A stretch of 64,000 nt of DNA from Terripilifer sp031921685 (GTDB lineage Bacteria; Pseudomonadota; Alphaproteobacteria; Rhizobiales; Beijerinckiaceae), in NCBI RefSeq assembly GCF_031921685.1, contig NZ_JAPDHU010000001.1, positions 806,001-870,000 on the forward strand. Reading direction: 5' to 3'. Both the position numbers and the translations under genes were made by a program. Every line of letters begins with the position of its first letter. Positions within the stretch are counted from its first letter, which is position 1. Below, one piece after another: positions 34,852 through 43,079 of the stretch. The notes beneath the pieces were generated by a model. That model worked only from the letters and a program-made list of their open reading frames with translations, was not told the DNA's origin and searched no databases.

Positions 34852-35850
34852 ATGTTCGAGAAATATCTCTATGCATTGGGGAAAGGCGTTCGCAGCGTCC
34901 GGCGCACGCTGGATGAAGAAGCGCGCAAGGAAGCCGTCGCCGATCCGAACGCGCCACGCGACGTGACACCCGACGACACCAGCGTTGCTGAACCGGCTGC
35001 GACCGTTGACGTGTCGTCCGTCGTTCCGGCCCGCACGCCGTTGCGGCTCAGCCATCGCGCGCTCGTTATGGGCATCGTCAATGTGACGCCGGATTCCTTC
35101 TCCGACGGCGGCCGCTACCTCGACCATGCCGCCGCTGTGGCGCATGGCGAGCAGCTTGCCGCTGAGGGCGCCGACATTCTCGACATCGGCGGCGAATCGA
35201 CCAGGCCCGGCGCCGCCACCGTGACGCTGGACGAAGAGATCGCGCGGGTCGTTCCGGTCGTGCGGACGTTGTCGGCGCGCACCCGCCTGCCGATTTCCAT
35301 CGACACGATGAAAGCGAAAGTCGCCGCCGCCGCCATCGAGGCCGGCGCCACCATCGTCAACGACGTGTGGGGTTTTCAATTCGATCCTGATATCGCCAAG
35401 GTCAGCGCCGATGCGGGGGTGCATTGCGTGCTGATGCACAACCGCCGGCAGGACGACGCCAGCATCGACATGTTCGCCGAGGTGAAGGATTTCCTGTCAC
35501 GCTCGATCGACATCGCGCTCAAGGCCGGCGTCAACAGGGACAAGATTTTCATCGATCCGGGCATCGGCTTCGGCAAGACCCACGATCAAAGCTTCGAACT
35601 GGTGCGCCGCCTCGCCGAACTGAAACAGGCACTGGGCTTTCCGCTGCTGCTCGGCATCTCGCGCAAGCGCTTCATCGGCTTCGCCACGACGCGCACCATC
35701 GCGTCAGAACGGATGATCGGCAGCGTGGCCGCCGACGTTTATGGTGCCTTTAATGGCGCCGATATCGTGCGCGTGCACGACGTGGCGGCTCATGTGGAAG
35801 CCTTCGCCGTCTTGAACGCCATCCTGGGCAAAGGAACAGAACGCCGATGA
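34852..35850 (+). CDS. folP: Dihydropteroate synthase with N-terminal extension
   Basis: Condenses 6-hydroxymethyl-dihydropterin diphosphate with p-aminobenzoate; the sulfonamide target. The core starts at about residue 65 with MGIVNVTPDSFSDGG, then ILDIGGESTRPGA, SIDTMKAKVA, NDVWGF, FIDPGIGFGKTHDQ and the C-terminal VRVHDV. The first 64 residues (MFEKYLYALGKGVRSVRRTL and an Ala/Pro/Val-rich stretch) are not part of the usual fold. ATG 34852 has GAGGGA nearby; an in-frame ATG at 34819 overlaps aroC. The extension could be real or the start could be internal. The stop overlaps folB as ATGA. Confidence 0.95.
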   Translation: MFEKYLYALGKGVRSVRRTLDEEARKEAVADPNAPRDVTPDDTSVAEPAATVDVSSVVPARTPLRLSHRALVMGIVNVTPDSFSDGGRYLDHAAAVAHGEQLAAEGADILDIGGESTRPGAATVTLDEEIARVVPVVRTLSARTRLPISIDTMKAKVAAAAIEAGATIVNDVWGFQFDPDIAKVSADAGVHCVLMHNRRQDDASIDMFAEVKDFLSRSIDIALKAGVNRDKIFIDPGIGFGKTHDQSFELVRRLAELKQALGFPLLLGISRKRFIGFATTRTIASERMIGSVAADVYGAFNGADIVRVHDVAAHVEAFAVLNAILGKGTERR

Positions 35851-36233
35851 GCTTGCCGGGCAAAGTGATTATCGAACAGCTCGAACTGCACGCCTATCAT
35901 GGCTGGCACAAGCACGAGAAAGAGTTCGGCCAGGCCTTCGCCATCGACATCGAATTCGAAGTCGATATGGCGATTGAGGCCGCCAGCGACCAGTTGCAGG
36001 ATGCGCTGGACTATGACGCCATCGTCAACACCGTGCGCCGGCTGTTCGTCGAATCCCATTACAAACTGGTGGAAGCCGCCGCCGCCGCCCTGGCCAGCGG
36101 CCTGCTCGATCAGTTTGCGCGCGTCGATGCGGTGCATCTGCGCATCCGCAAGCTGAAGCCACCGATCCCCGAGCGCATCGGCGCGGTCGGCGTCGATCTG
36201 CGCATGACGCGCGATCAATTGAAAAGCCGTTGA
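35847..36233 (+). CDS. folB: Dihydroneopterin aldolase
   Basis: A 128-residue tunnelling-fold enzyme converting 7,8-dihydroneopterin to 6-hydroxymethyl-dihydropterin and glycolaldehyde. It shows IIEQLELHAYHGWHKHEKEF, the region ALDYDAIVNTVRRLFVESH and the catalytic lysine region HLRIRKLKPPIPERIGAVGV. It is the middle gene of folP-folB-folK, with four-base overlaps on both sides, so the three are translationally coupled. Confidence 0.95.
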   Translation: MSLPGKVIIEQLELHAYHGWHKHEKEFGQAFAIDIEFEVDMAIEAASDQLQDALDYDAIVNTVRRLFVESHYKLVEAAAAALASGLLDQFARVDAVHLRIRKLKPPIPERIGAVGVDLRMTRDQLKSR

Positions 36234-36745
36234 ACGCCGTGAGCGAACCGGCTCTCGCCGCGCTTTGCCTAGGCGGCAATACCGGCGATGTGGCGCATAC
36301 TTTCGCCGATGCGCTACGCGCCCTGGAGGCAGGCGGCGCGCAAGTCGAGCAGCGCTCGTCGGTGTGGCGGACGCCGCCATGGGGCAAGACCGATCAGCCG
36401 GATTTTCGCAATATCGCGGTGATCGTGCGCACGCACCTGCCCCCGCGCGCTCTGCTCGATCTTTGCCTGGCGATCGAACGCCAAGCCGGCCGCGTGCGCC
36501 TGGAGCTTTGGGGACCGCGCACGCTCGACATCGACATTCTCACCTATGATGACGTGACGATGCACGAGCCAGGCCTGACCATTCCGCACCCGCGCATGCT
36601 GGAACGCGCCTTCGTTCTGGCGCCGCTCGCCGAGATCGCGCCGCAGATGGTGGTGGCCGGCGTTCAAGTGGCCGATGCGTTGCAAACGGTCGATACGACG
36701 GGGCTGACGATCGACGCGGAAGCCACCGCGATTGTCGGGAGCTAA
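36230..36745 (+). CDS. folK: HPPK, 6-hydroxymethyl-dihydropterin pyrophosphokinase
   Basis: A 171-residue kinase transferring pyrophosphate from ATP to hydroxymethyl-dihydropterin, the substrate for FolP. It shows ALCLGGNTGD near the start, VWRTPPWGKTDQPDFRN, the magnesium-binding LWGPRTLDIDILTYDD and PHPRMLERAFVLAPLAEIAP. The start is TTG (36230) overlapping the folB stop as TTGA; GTG at 36239 is an alternative. Its stop overlaps the stop codon of the convergent DUF2233 gene by two bases. Confidence 0.95.
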   Translation: MNAVSEPALAALCLGGNTGDVAHTFADALRALEAGGAQVEQRSSVWRTPPWGKTDQPDFRNIAVIVRTHLPPRALLDLCLAIERQAGRVRLELWGPRTLDIDILTYDDVTMHEPGLTIPHPRMLERAFVLAPLAEIAPQMVVAGVQVADALQTVDTTGLTIDAEATAIVGS

Positions 36746-37497
36746 CCCTTCTTCTCGACCACGCCGACGATCGGACCCATCGGCCGCCAGCGGTCGTGGC
36801 GGCTGATCGATGGCGCGTACATCGACGAGATGGAACCGTCGAGGAACAGAGCGTCGCTGCAGCCGATCTTGTCGCGGAAGAAGGTGGCGAAGTCGTAGAA
36901 GGTCACCGGCTCGTTTGAAATGGCGAAGACGATGCGCCCGCCGGAACAGGCCCCGACCCCATTGCGGGTCTTCTTCGACGTGCCCTCTTCTTGGATGCGC
37001 GGATGCAGGCGTCCGTTGATCACCAGCATCGGGCCCGACTGGGTGGCGTAGCGCACGTCGGCGCGGCGCGAGGCAAAGCGATCGCTGTCGACCACGCCGG
37101 CACCAGTGCGCGTCACATAGAAGACGCCGTTCGGTTTGAGATGGAAATTGCCGGGACCGTTGCGTGTGTTGAGCCGCACCTTCTCGACGCCGCTTTCGAT
37201 GAACAGGCCGACGGGGCGATAATCGGGATGATACATGCCGGCATTCATCCCGAAGACGAGCTTCTCGCCGTCACGCTCCAGCACATCCGACAGAGCGTTG
37301 AACGAGCCGTAGACCGTGCCGTCGGGGTCGTCGAGGAACAGGCGGATGTCAGATTTGCCGGAAATGAACGTGCAGACCGAATAGGAAGCATTTTCCCAGG
37401 CGGTCGATTCGCACTGCGCCATCGCCGACTGCGCGGCGAAGCCGAGCATAAACGCGGCGCCGATGGCGATCAGGCGAAGAGAGCGGATCAGCAGCAT
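36742..37497 (-). CDS. Phosphodiester glycosidase (NAGPA/DUF2233) family, exported
   Basis: A 251-residue protein with a signal peptide (LIAIGAAFMLGFAAQSAMAQ). The domain resembles N-acetylglucosamine-1-phosphodiester alpha-N-acetylglucosaminidase: FGMNAGMYHPDYRPVGL, LKPNGVFYV, ATQSGPMLVINGRLHP, GRIVFAISNEPVTFYDFA and ALFLDGSISSMYAP. Bacterial members are thought to cleave sugar phosphodiesters; the substrate here is unknown, with envelope polysaccharide a possibility. It is convergent with folK and follows the deacetylase-like gene on the same strand by about 10 bases, suggesting one transcript. Confidence 0.85.
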   Translation of the reverse strand: MLLIRSLRLIAIGAAFMLGFAAQSAMAQCESTAWENASYSVCTFISGKSDIRLFLDDPDGTVYGSFNALSDVLERDGEKLVFGMNAGMYHPDYRPVGLFIESGVEKVRLNTRNGPGNFHLKPNGVFYVTRTGAGVVDSDRFASRRADVRYATQSGPMLVINGRLHPRIQEEGTSKKTRNGVGACSGGRIVFAISNEPVTFYDFATFFRDKIGCSDALFLDGSISSMYAPSISRHDRWRPMGPIVGVVEKKG

Positions 37498-37506
37498 TGT
37501 TCCCCG

Positions 37507-38439
37507 TTAAACTCTTTCCATCAACGCGGACACATGCGCGGCCACCGACTTGCCGAGCGCGTCGAGATTATAGCCGCCTTCCAGCACGGAGACGAGGCGC
37601 CCCTTGCAGCGCCGCTCCGCGATGTCGAGCAATTGTCGGGTCGCCCAAGCAAAATCTTCCTCAATCAGACCGAGCTGCGCCAGCGGGTCCTTACGATGGG
37701 CATCAAAACCCGCCGAGATAATGACGAGATCGGGCGAAAAGGCGTCGATCCGCTTCAACACCACGTCGGTCATGGCTTCGCGAAAGCGCTCGCCGTCGTC
37801 GCCCGCCCGCAGCGGCGCGTTGACGATCGTGTCATGGGCGCCGGTCTCGCTCTTGGCGCCGGTGCCGGGATAGAGCGGCATCTGATGGGTGGAGGTGTAA
37901 AGCACGCTCGGGTCGTTCCAGAAAATCTCCTGGGTGCCGTTGCCGTGATGGACGTCGAAATCCATGATCGCCACACGTTCGGCGCCATGGACGGCACGGG
38001 AGCGGCGGGCGGCGATGGCGACATTGTTGAAGAAGCAGAAGCCCATCGGCGTCGCCGTCTCGGCATGATGGCCGGGCGGGCGCATGGCGACGAAGGCATT
38101 GGCGATCTTGCCGGCCATCACCTCGTCCACCGCCTGGCTGGCGGCACCCACCGCATGCATGCAGGCTTCCCAAGTGCCGGGGCTCATCGCCGTGTCGCCA
38201 TCGAGCTGCACCAGACCGTCGGTCGGCGCCGCCTCTTCGATGGCGCGCAGATAGGCCTCGGGATGAACACGCAGAATGTCGGCACTCGTGCCGCGGGGCG
38301 CTGCCTCGCGGATCAGGCTTTGAAATTTCTCCGCCGATAGCGCTTCTTCGATCGCCACCAGCCGCTTGGGCTGTTCGGGGTGGCCATAGCCCATGTCATG
38401 GCCGATGCCCGAAGGATGCGTGAGATAAAGTGTGCTCAA
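37507..38439 (-). CDS. Histone-deacetylase-like (acetylpolyamine/acetoin-type) amidohydrolase
   Basis: A 310-residue zinc deacetylase of the arginase/deacetylase fold. It has LYLTHPSGIGHDMGYGHPEQ at the N-terminus, the charge-relay RPPGHHAE, the zinc motif MDFDVHHGNGTQ and the second aspartate in ISAGFDAHRKDPLAQ, then VLEGGYNL. The catalytic set is complete. Substrates in bacteria include acetylpolyamines and acetylated small molecules; none can be chosen here. The start is TTG at 38439 because the conserved N-terminus begins there and no ATG is near. Confidence 0.9.
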   Translation of the reverse strand: MSTLYLTHPSGIGHDMGYGHPEQPKRLVAIEEALSAEKFQSLIREAAPRGTSADILRVHPEAYLRAIEEAAPTDGLVQLDGDTAMSPGTWEACMHAVGAASQAVDEVMAGKIANAFVAMRPPGHHAETATPMGFCFFNNVAIAARRSRAVHGAERVAIMDFDVHHGNGTQEIFWNDPSVLYTSTHQMPLYPGTGAKSETGAHDTIVNAPLRAGDDGERFREAMTDVVLKRIDAFSPDLVIISAGFDAHRKDPLAQLGLIEEDFAWATRQLLDIAERRCKGRLVSVLEGGYNLDALGKSVAAHVSALMERV

Positions 38440-38613
38440 GGTGAAGTACCGGATGCGGCTGGGGTGACAAGCTTAGCTTAAAAAGGCGCAGGACTGTGTC
38501 CTAGATGCAACACAATGTGGACATTTGCGTCCGTATCTCACCTTAAGACAATGATATGGTAAGAAAAGACCTAATAAATTCGGGCCTGGCGGTACCGAAT
38601 CGGGGCTAATCTC

Positions 38614-39219
38614 ATGAAACTGAAGGCTTTTGTGGTCGCATTGGTGGGCGCGACTTTGCTTGCGGGTTGCAATTACAAGTCGGTGCCGGATCCGGCGCTT
38701 ACCGCCAAGGACGCCGAATGGATGGCCATGGTGCCGCCGTTCGAGCTCGACCCGGAACATCAACGTTACGAGATTCAGGATCCGACCGGCGAAGCGCCCG
38801 GCACGATCATCGTCGATACCAAGCAGAACTTTCTTTATTTCGTGCTGCCCGGCAAACGCGCCATCCGCTATGGCGTCGCCACGGGCGCGGAGGCCTATGG
38901 CTGGACCGGCACGGCGCAGGTGAAGCGCAAGGCCGAATGGCCGCGCTGGATGCCGCCGGCCGACATGGTCGAGCGCTGGCCGCATCTCAAGCCGACGGCG
39001 GCCGCCGGCGGCCTCAACGGCGGTCCGGACAATCCGCTCGGCGCCCGCGCCCTCTATCTTTACGAGGGCGGCCGCGACACGCTCTATCGCATCCACGGCA
39101 CCAACGAGCCCGATAAGATCGGCCGCAGCGTGTCGTCGGGCTGCATCCGCATGCGCAACATCGACATCGTCGATCTCTACAATCGCACGCCGATGAACGC
39201 GAAGGTGATCGTGCGTTAA
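38614..39219 (+). CDS. L,D-transpeptidase lipoprotein
   Basis: A 201-residue YkuD-domain protein with a lipoprotein signal (lipobox LAGC, Cys19). Conserved parts are IIVDTKQNFLYFVLPGKRAI, RYGVATGAEAYGWTG, LYRIHGTNEPDKIG and the catalytic SVSSGCIRM. It cross-links peptidoglycan or tethers proteins to it from a membrane-anchored position, unlike the soluble paralogue at 18549. It is a single-gene unit with a strong bidirectional terminator after it. Confidence 0.92.
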   Translation: MKLKAFVVALVGATLLAGCNYKSVPDPALTAKDAEWMAMVPPFELDPEHQRYEIQDPTGEAPGTIIVDTKQNFLYFVLPGKRAIRYGVATGAEAYGWTGTAQVKRKAEWPRWMPPADMVERWPHLKPTAAAGGLNGGPDNPLGARALYLYEGGRDTLYRIHGTNEPDKIGRSVSSGCIRMRNIDIVDLYNRTPMNAKVIVR

Positions 39220-39242
39220 GCGCCCCTTACAGAGATGAATTT

Positions 39243-39275
39243 AAAAAGGCCGGGGTGACCCGGCCTTTTTCTTTG
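39243..39275. terminator. Bidirectional rho-independent terminator
   Basis: A perfect 12-base-pair stem AAAAAGGCCGGG (39243-39254) against 39259-39270 with a GTGA loop. It carries a T-run on both strands and serves the convergent L,D-transpeptidase and phosphoesterase genes. Confidence 0.9.
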
Positions 39276-39278
39276 CGC

Positions 39279-40193
39279 TTACGAAATCCGCTGTGGCGAC
39301 CCGAGCACGATGTCGACGATCTCAGGCGGGCGCATGAAGCGCACTGGCGCCAGCGACGTGCCCAATCCTGCCGAGACGATCATATGCTTGTTGTCGACGG
39401 CGATATGGCCATAGGTTTGCGACCAGCGCATGCGCGGGCTCATCAATGGCTGGGCGAACTCCGGCAGACGCACCTGACCGCCGTGGGTGTGGCCCGATAA
39501 AGTGAGCGCCACCCGCTGCGGCACCTGCGGAAAAATATAGGGCTCGTGCGCCAGCAGGATCACCGGCGCATCGTCGGTCACCCGCGCCAGCGAGCCGGGC
39601 AGATCGTCCATGCCGATGAACTCGCGATGGCTGCGCCGCAGGGCCAACTGATCGGCGAGGCCGACGATCCAGAAGGCCTGGCCATCCTTGACCACGCGCA
39701 CCGCATCGTTCTCCATCACCGTGACGCCGGCATCGCGCAGGGCCTTGCGCACCGGATCACCGTTGAGCGCCGGCATGTTCGGCAGCGCGCCATGCCAGAT
39801 GTCGTGATTGCCGAGCACGCCATAGACGCCATAGGGCGCCCGCAGCACGCTCATCGCTTCTCCCCAGGCTTCCGGCATCACCGGGCCGGTCACCATCATA
39901 TGACCGCCGGTGTAATCGCCGAGCAGAACGATGATGTCGGGATGAAGCGCGTTCACCTTGTTGCAGATGGCGCGCACGCGGCTCGCCGGCATCCAAGGTT
40001 CGCAGGCGTGAACATCGGAAATGACGCCGATGCGCAGGTGCAGATCCGCCGGCCACGCCGGCGGCGTCATGTGATAGGTGGTGCGTGTGAGGATGAAACC
40101 GGGCTCGATGCCGAAGGCATAACCACCCACACTGAGAAGGCCCGCACCGCCCGCGGCGGCGCGGAGGAAACCGCGTCGTGTTACAAGTGCCAT
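39279..40193 (-). CDS. Metallophosphoesterase exported by the TAT pathway
   Basis: A 304-residue calcineurin-like phosphoesterase. The N-terminus has a twin-arginine signal (TRRGFLRAAAGGAGLLSVGG). The dinuclear metal motifs are present: GVISDVHACE, VLLGDYTGG, GVLGNHDIWHG, ILLAHEPYIF and LSGHTHGGQVRLP. Related exported enzymes such as YkuE act on cell-envelope phosphoesters; the substrate here is unknown. It is convergent with the lipoprotein L,D-transpeptidase and shares its terminator. Confidence 0.93.
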   Translation of the reverse strand: MALVTRRGFLRAAAGGAGLLSVGGYAFGIEPGFILTRTTYHMTPPAWPADLHLRIGVISDVHACEPWMPASRVRAICNKVNALHPDIIVLLGDYTGGHMMVTGPVMPEAWGEAMSVLRAPYGVYGVLGNHDIWHGALPNMPALNGDPVRKALRDAGVTVMENDAVRVVKDGQAFWIVGLADQLALRRSHREFIGMDDLPGSLARVTDDAPVILLAHEPYIFPQVPQRVALTLSGHTHGGQVRLPEFAQPLMSPRMRWSQTYGHIAVDNKHMIVSAGLGTSLAPVRFMRPPEIVDIVLGSPQRIS

Positions 40194-40250
40194 TTATAGT
40201 TCTTGTCCGTTCCCGCCCGCTCCCTCTTGCAGGCGCTAGACAAGAAGCTA

Positions 40251-40487
40251 TCACGCCGCCATGTCGTCGCCACGCAAAAATGCGGGAATGTCCTTCACCT
40301 GCGGGCGCGGACCACCCGGGCGTAGAGCTTCCTGCTTGTCGGAGCGGATCTGCAGGGCGGCGGCCACCGCCGCGATGCCGATTTCACGGTAGAGATGGGT
40401 CAGAAGGTCGCGCGCGTCCTTAACTTTGCGCAGCGGGGCTTCGACGGGGGATTCTTGACGGCTGTCTTCGATCGATTGGGACGACAT
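40251..40487 (-). CDS. Small conserved hypothetical protein
   Basis: A 78-residue soluble, charged protein (starts MSSQSIEDSRQESPVE; middle region DLLTHLYREIGIAAVAAALQ). It has no signal peptide, membrane segment or known motif. The central helix and conserved-looking ends suggest a real gene, and it fits the gap between two minus-strand genes. I do not recognise a function. Confidence 0.6.
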   Translation of the reverse strand: MSSQSIEDSRQESPVEAPLRKVKDARDLLTHLYREIGIAAVAAALQIRSDKQEALRPGGPRPQVKDIPAFLRGDDMAA

Positions 40488-40630
40488 TGGGGCAACTCAC
40501 TCTGGGGCACGGCCGGCCCGAACCACTGGCGCCGGCTCATTAAAAATGTGAGCCATCGGTTAAGACGGCTTTAATCTTGCTAACCGGAGATGTGGATAAA
40601 GGCTGTGCGCGGCGTCACGCACCGCAACTA

Positions 40631-40675
40631 CTTCGACGAGGCTTGCTTCGAAGAGCCTTACTTCAAAGAGCCCTG
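40631..40675. repeat. 15-bp tandem repeat across the extensin-family stop codon
   Basis: CTTCGACGAGGCTTG, CTTCGAAGAGCCTTA and CTTCAAAGAGCCCTG are three consecutive imperfect 15-base units. The stop codon (40658-40660, minus strand) is in the middle unit. Confidence 0.8.
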
Positions 40676-41512
40676 CCAGCGGCAGTAGTGTGATCCCGGC
40701 CGACGCAACGCCAGGTCGATGTGCATATGGTCCTCGTGATAGCCGTCGGACCCCGGCCCCAGCACCGTCGCGAAATGCCGGCAGGCGGATTCAAAGAGCG
40801 CCATCGGGATCGGCTTGGCCTTATCGCCGACCTGGGCCGTGGCGCCGCCGGCGAAGCGGACACCGCGAATGTCGAGCGCATTACCCTTGCCGTGCTCGCT
40901 CAGTTTGGCGCCCTTCACCCGGTTGCGGCCGCGGCAGTCATAGGAGGCCCCGGAGACGATGGTCTCGAGCCGGCGGCCATCCTGCTCCAGCAGGCTTGCG
41001 AATTCGCCTTTGACCCAGGATGAAAACGCCCGCGCCATATCGCAACGCATAGTACCCGCATCGGTCACGGCGACGCGCCGGCCATCGGCCAGCCTGATCG
41101 CCGTCAGCGCCACCGGCTCGTCGATCCCGCATCCCGGCCCGGCGCGCGGCGCGCTGACCCGTTTGGCCTCGACCTGACCGCTGTTGAGAAAATCACGACA
41201 GGTGGTGGAGACCGTCGGCAACACAGGTTCGACGGGCTCGGGCTTCGCCTCCGGCTTGGTTGTTTCAGGCTTGGTTGTTTCAGGCTTGGCTATTTCAGGT
41301 TGAGCGGTCTCAGGCTTGGGCAGTGCCGCTTGCTTGGGATCAGCTTGTTTGGGGCCAGCCATATCGGGCTCAACGACCCGCGACTGATCCTCCATGAGGG
41401 ATTGCGGCCGCGGCCATGGCAAAGGCGGATCGCGCGGCAAAGCTGCGACCTCAGCGCCGATCACTCCGAAAAAACATAAAGAAAGCCAAAAACCAAAGGG
41501 ACGACGGTTCAT
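40658..41512 (-). CDS. Extensin-family protein (extensin-like C domain), exported
   Basis: A 284-residue protein with an N-terminal signal or anchor (FWLSLCFFGVIGAEVAAL), a Pro/Lys/Glu/Thr-rich linker at about residues 50-95 and the extensin-like C-terminal domain from about residue 105: CRDFLNSGQVEAKRV, GAKLSEHGKGNALDI and GYHEDHMHIDLA. The domain has the His/Asp pattern of LAS or M15 peptidases (SEHGKGNALD, HMHIDL), so it is probably a peptidoglycan hydrolase despite its name. ATG 41512 is preferred to an adjacent TTG. Minisatellites lie inside the linker and at the stop. Confidence 0.88.
   Translation of the reverse strand: MNRRPFGFWLSLCFFGVIGAEVAALPRDPPLPWPRPQSLMEDQSRVVEPDMAGPKQADPKQAALPKPETAQPEIAKPETTKPETTKPEAKPEPVEPVLPTVSTTCRDFLNSGQVEAKRVSAPRAGPGCGIDEPVALTAIRLADGRRVAVTDAGTMRCDMARAFSSWVKGEFASLLEQDGRRLETIVSGASYDCRGRNRVKGAKLSEHGKGNALDIRGVRFAGGATAQVGDKAKPIPMALFESACRHFATVLGPGSDGYHEDHMHIDLALRRPGSHYCRWQGSLK
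41253..41312. repeat. 15-bp minisatellite encoding the Pro-Glu linker
   Basis: Four consecutive 15-base units (GGCTTGGTTGTTTCA twice, then GGCTTGGCTATTTCA and GGTTGAGCGGTCTCA) encode repeats of the type PET(T/A)K in the linker of the extensin-family protein. The unit is in frame, so copy-number change would only alter linker length. Confidence 0.85.
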
Positions 41513-41554
41513 CAAAAGATGAACCCGCCGCCCCTATTCTCGGTTCCCGTTTGT

Positions 41555-43042
41555 TTAGAGACCGATGATCACCGACTTCACCTCGGTGAAGGTCTCGACG
41601 CCTTCCTTGGCATTCTCGCGACCCCAGCCGGACTGCTTGTAGCCGCCGAACGGCAGCGCATTGTCGAGGCCGCCACCGTTGATGCGGATGAAGCCGGACT
41701 TCAGCCGCTTCGCCATCTTATGGGCGACGCTCAGATTTTGCGTCCACACATAGGCCGACAGGCCGTAAGTCGTGTTGTTGGCCTCGGCAGCGATGGCATC
41801 GAGACTGTCGTCATCGAAGGTCGCGGCACAGAGAACCGGCCCGAAGATTTCCTCGCGCCGCACCGCCATGTCGGCGGTGGTGTCGGCGAGGATCGTCGGT
41901 TCGACGAAATAGCCGGATTGGCCGAAACGCTTGCCGCCGGTGACGACCGACGCGCCGGCTTCACGGCCCGATTGCAGAAAGCCGGTGACGCGATCGAGCT
42001 GTTCCTGCGAGACCAGCGGACCCATTTCGGTTGCCGCATCGACACCAGGACCGACCTTCAGCTTCTGCGCCCGTTCGGCGACACCTTCGAGAATGCGGTC
42101 GAACACTTTTTTATGCGCATAGAGCCGCGAGCCCGCCGCGCAGACCTGACCGGCATTGGTGAAGATGAAACGCGACACGCCCTCGATCGTCTGATCGATG
42201 TTGGCATCGGGGAAGACGATGACCGGCGACTTGCCGCCGAGTTCCAACGTCACGCGCTTCAGATTGCCGGTGGCGGCCTTGAGGATCAGCTTGCCGACTT
42301 CGGTCGAGCCGGTGAAGGAGACCTTGTCGACGCCGGGATGATCGACCAGCGCCGCGCCGGCCTCGCCAAAACCGGTGACGATGTTGATGACGCCAGGCGG
42401 GAAGCCCACCTCCTGCACCAGTTCACCAAGACGCAGCGCCGTCAGCGGCGTCTGTTCCGCCGGCTTGAGAATGACGGTGCAGCCAGCGGCGAGCGCCGGT
42501 GCGATCTTCGAGACCGCCATCATCAGCGGGAAGTTCCACGGCACGATCAAGGCGGCGACGCCGACCGGCTCGCGCAAGGTATAGGCATGCCAGTCGCCCG
42601 GCAGCGAGACATCGGCGGTGGTGCCGTAGAGTTTGGTGGCCCAGCCGGCGTAGTAGCGCAGCTTCTCGGCCGAGCTTGGAATGTCGATGGTGCGCGACGC
42701 CTTCAGCGGCTTGCCGTTGTCCAAGGTTTCGATCAGCGCCAGTTCATCGGCGTGACGCTCGATCGCTTCGCCAAGTTTGTAGATGAGCTTGGCGCGTTCG
42801 GCCGGCGCCATGCGCACCCACGGGCCACCGTCGAAAGCCTTGCGTGCGGCCGCGACCGCCAGATCGACATCGGCTTCTTCGCCGTGAGCGACGCGCGCGA
42901 TCACCTGTTCGGTGGCCGGGTTGACCACCTCAAACGTTTTGCCCGACACGGCGGGCACTTCCTTGCCGTCGATCAGCAATTTGCCGCAGCGCGCCAGAAA
43001 GGCCGACGCCAATTGATCGCCCGAAAACGCGATATCATCCAT
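41555..43042 (-). CDS. NAD(P)-dependent aldehyde dehydrogenase
   Basis: A 495-residue class 1/2-like aldehyde dehydrogenase. It shows the cofactor region VPWNFPLMMAVSKIAPALA, VSFTGSTEVGKLI, the glutamate in TLELGGKSPVIVF and the catalytic cysteine in TNAGQVCAAGSRLY, ending with YKQSGWGRENAKEGVETFTE. This group contains retinal, phenylacetaldehyde and betaine-aldehyde-like enzymes; the exact aldehyde is not predictable. GAGGAGA stands about six bases before ATG 43042. It lies 37 bases after the DUF2325 gene stop on the same strand, so the two may be co-transcribed. Confidence 0.92.
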   Translation of the reverse strand: MDDIAFSGDQLASAFLARCGKLLIDGKEVPAVSGKTFEVVNPATEQVIARVAHGEEADVDLAVAAARKAFDGGPWVRMAPAERAKLIYKLGEAIERHADELALIETLDNGKPLKASRTIDIPSSAEKLRYYAGWATKLYGTTADVSLPGDWHAYTLREPVGVAALIVPWNFPLMMAVSKIAPALAAGCTVILKPAEQTPLTALRLGELVQEVGFPPGVINIVTGFGEAGAALVDHPGVDKVSFTGSTEVGKLILKAATGNLKRVTLELGGKSPVIVFPDANIDQTIEGVSRFIFTNAGQVCAAGSRLYAHKKVFDRILEGVAERAQKLKVGPGVDAATEMGPLVSQEQLDRVTGFLQSGREAGASVVTGGKRFGQSGYFVEPTILADTTADMAVRREEIFGPVLCAATFDDDSLDAIAAEANNTTYGLSAYVWTQNLSVAHKMAKRLKSGFIRINGGGLDNALPFGGYKQSGWGRENAKEGVETFTEVKSVIIGL

Positions 43043-43079
43043 GGGTTTCTCCTCAGACAGACGTGGAAGATCGACGCGC

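Noticed and set aside
28428..36745. A biosynthetic gene cluster around the membrane NRPS
   Set aside because: The neighbours are mepA, aroC and folate genes, all housekeeping, with no regulator, transporter or tailoring enzyme.
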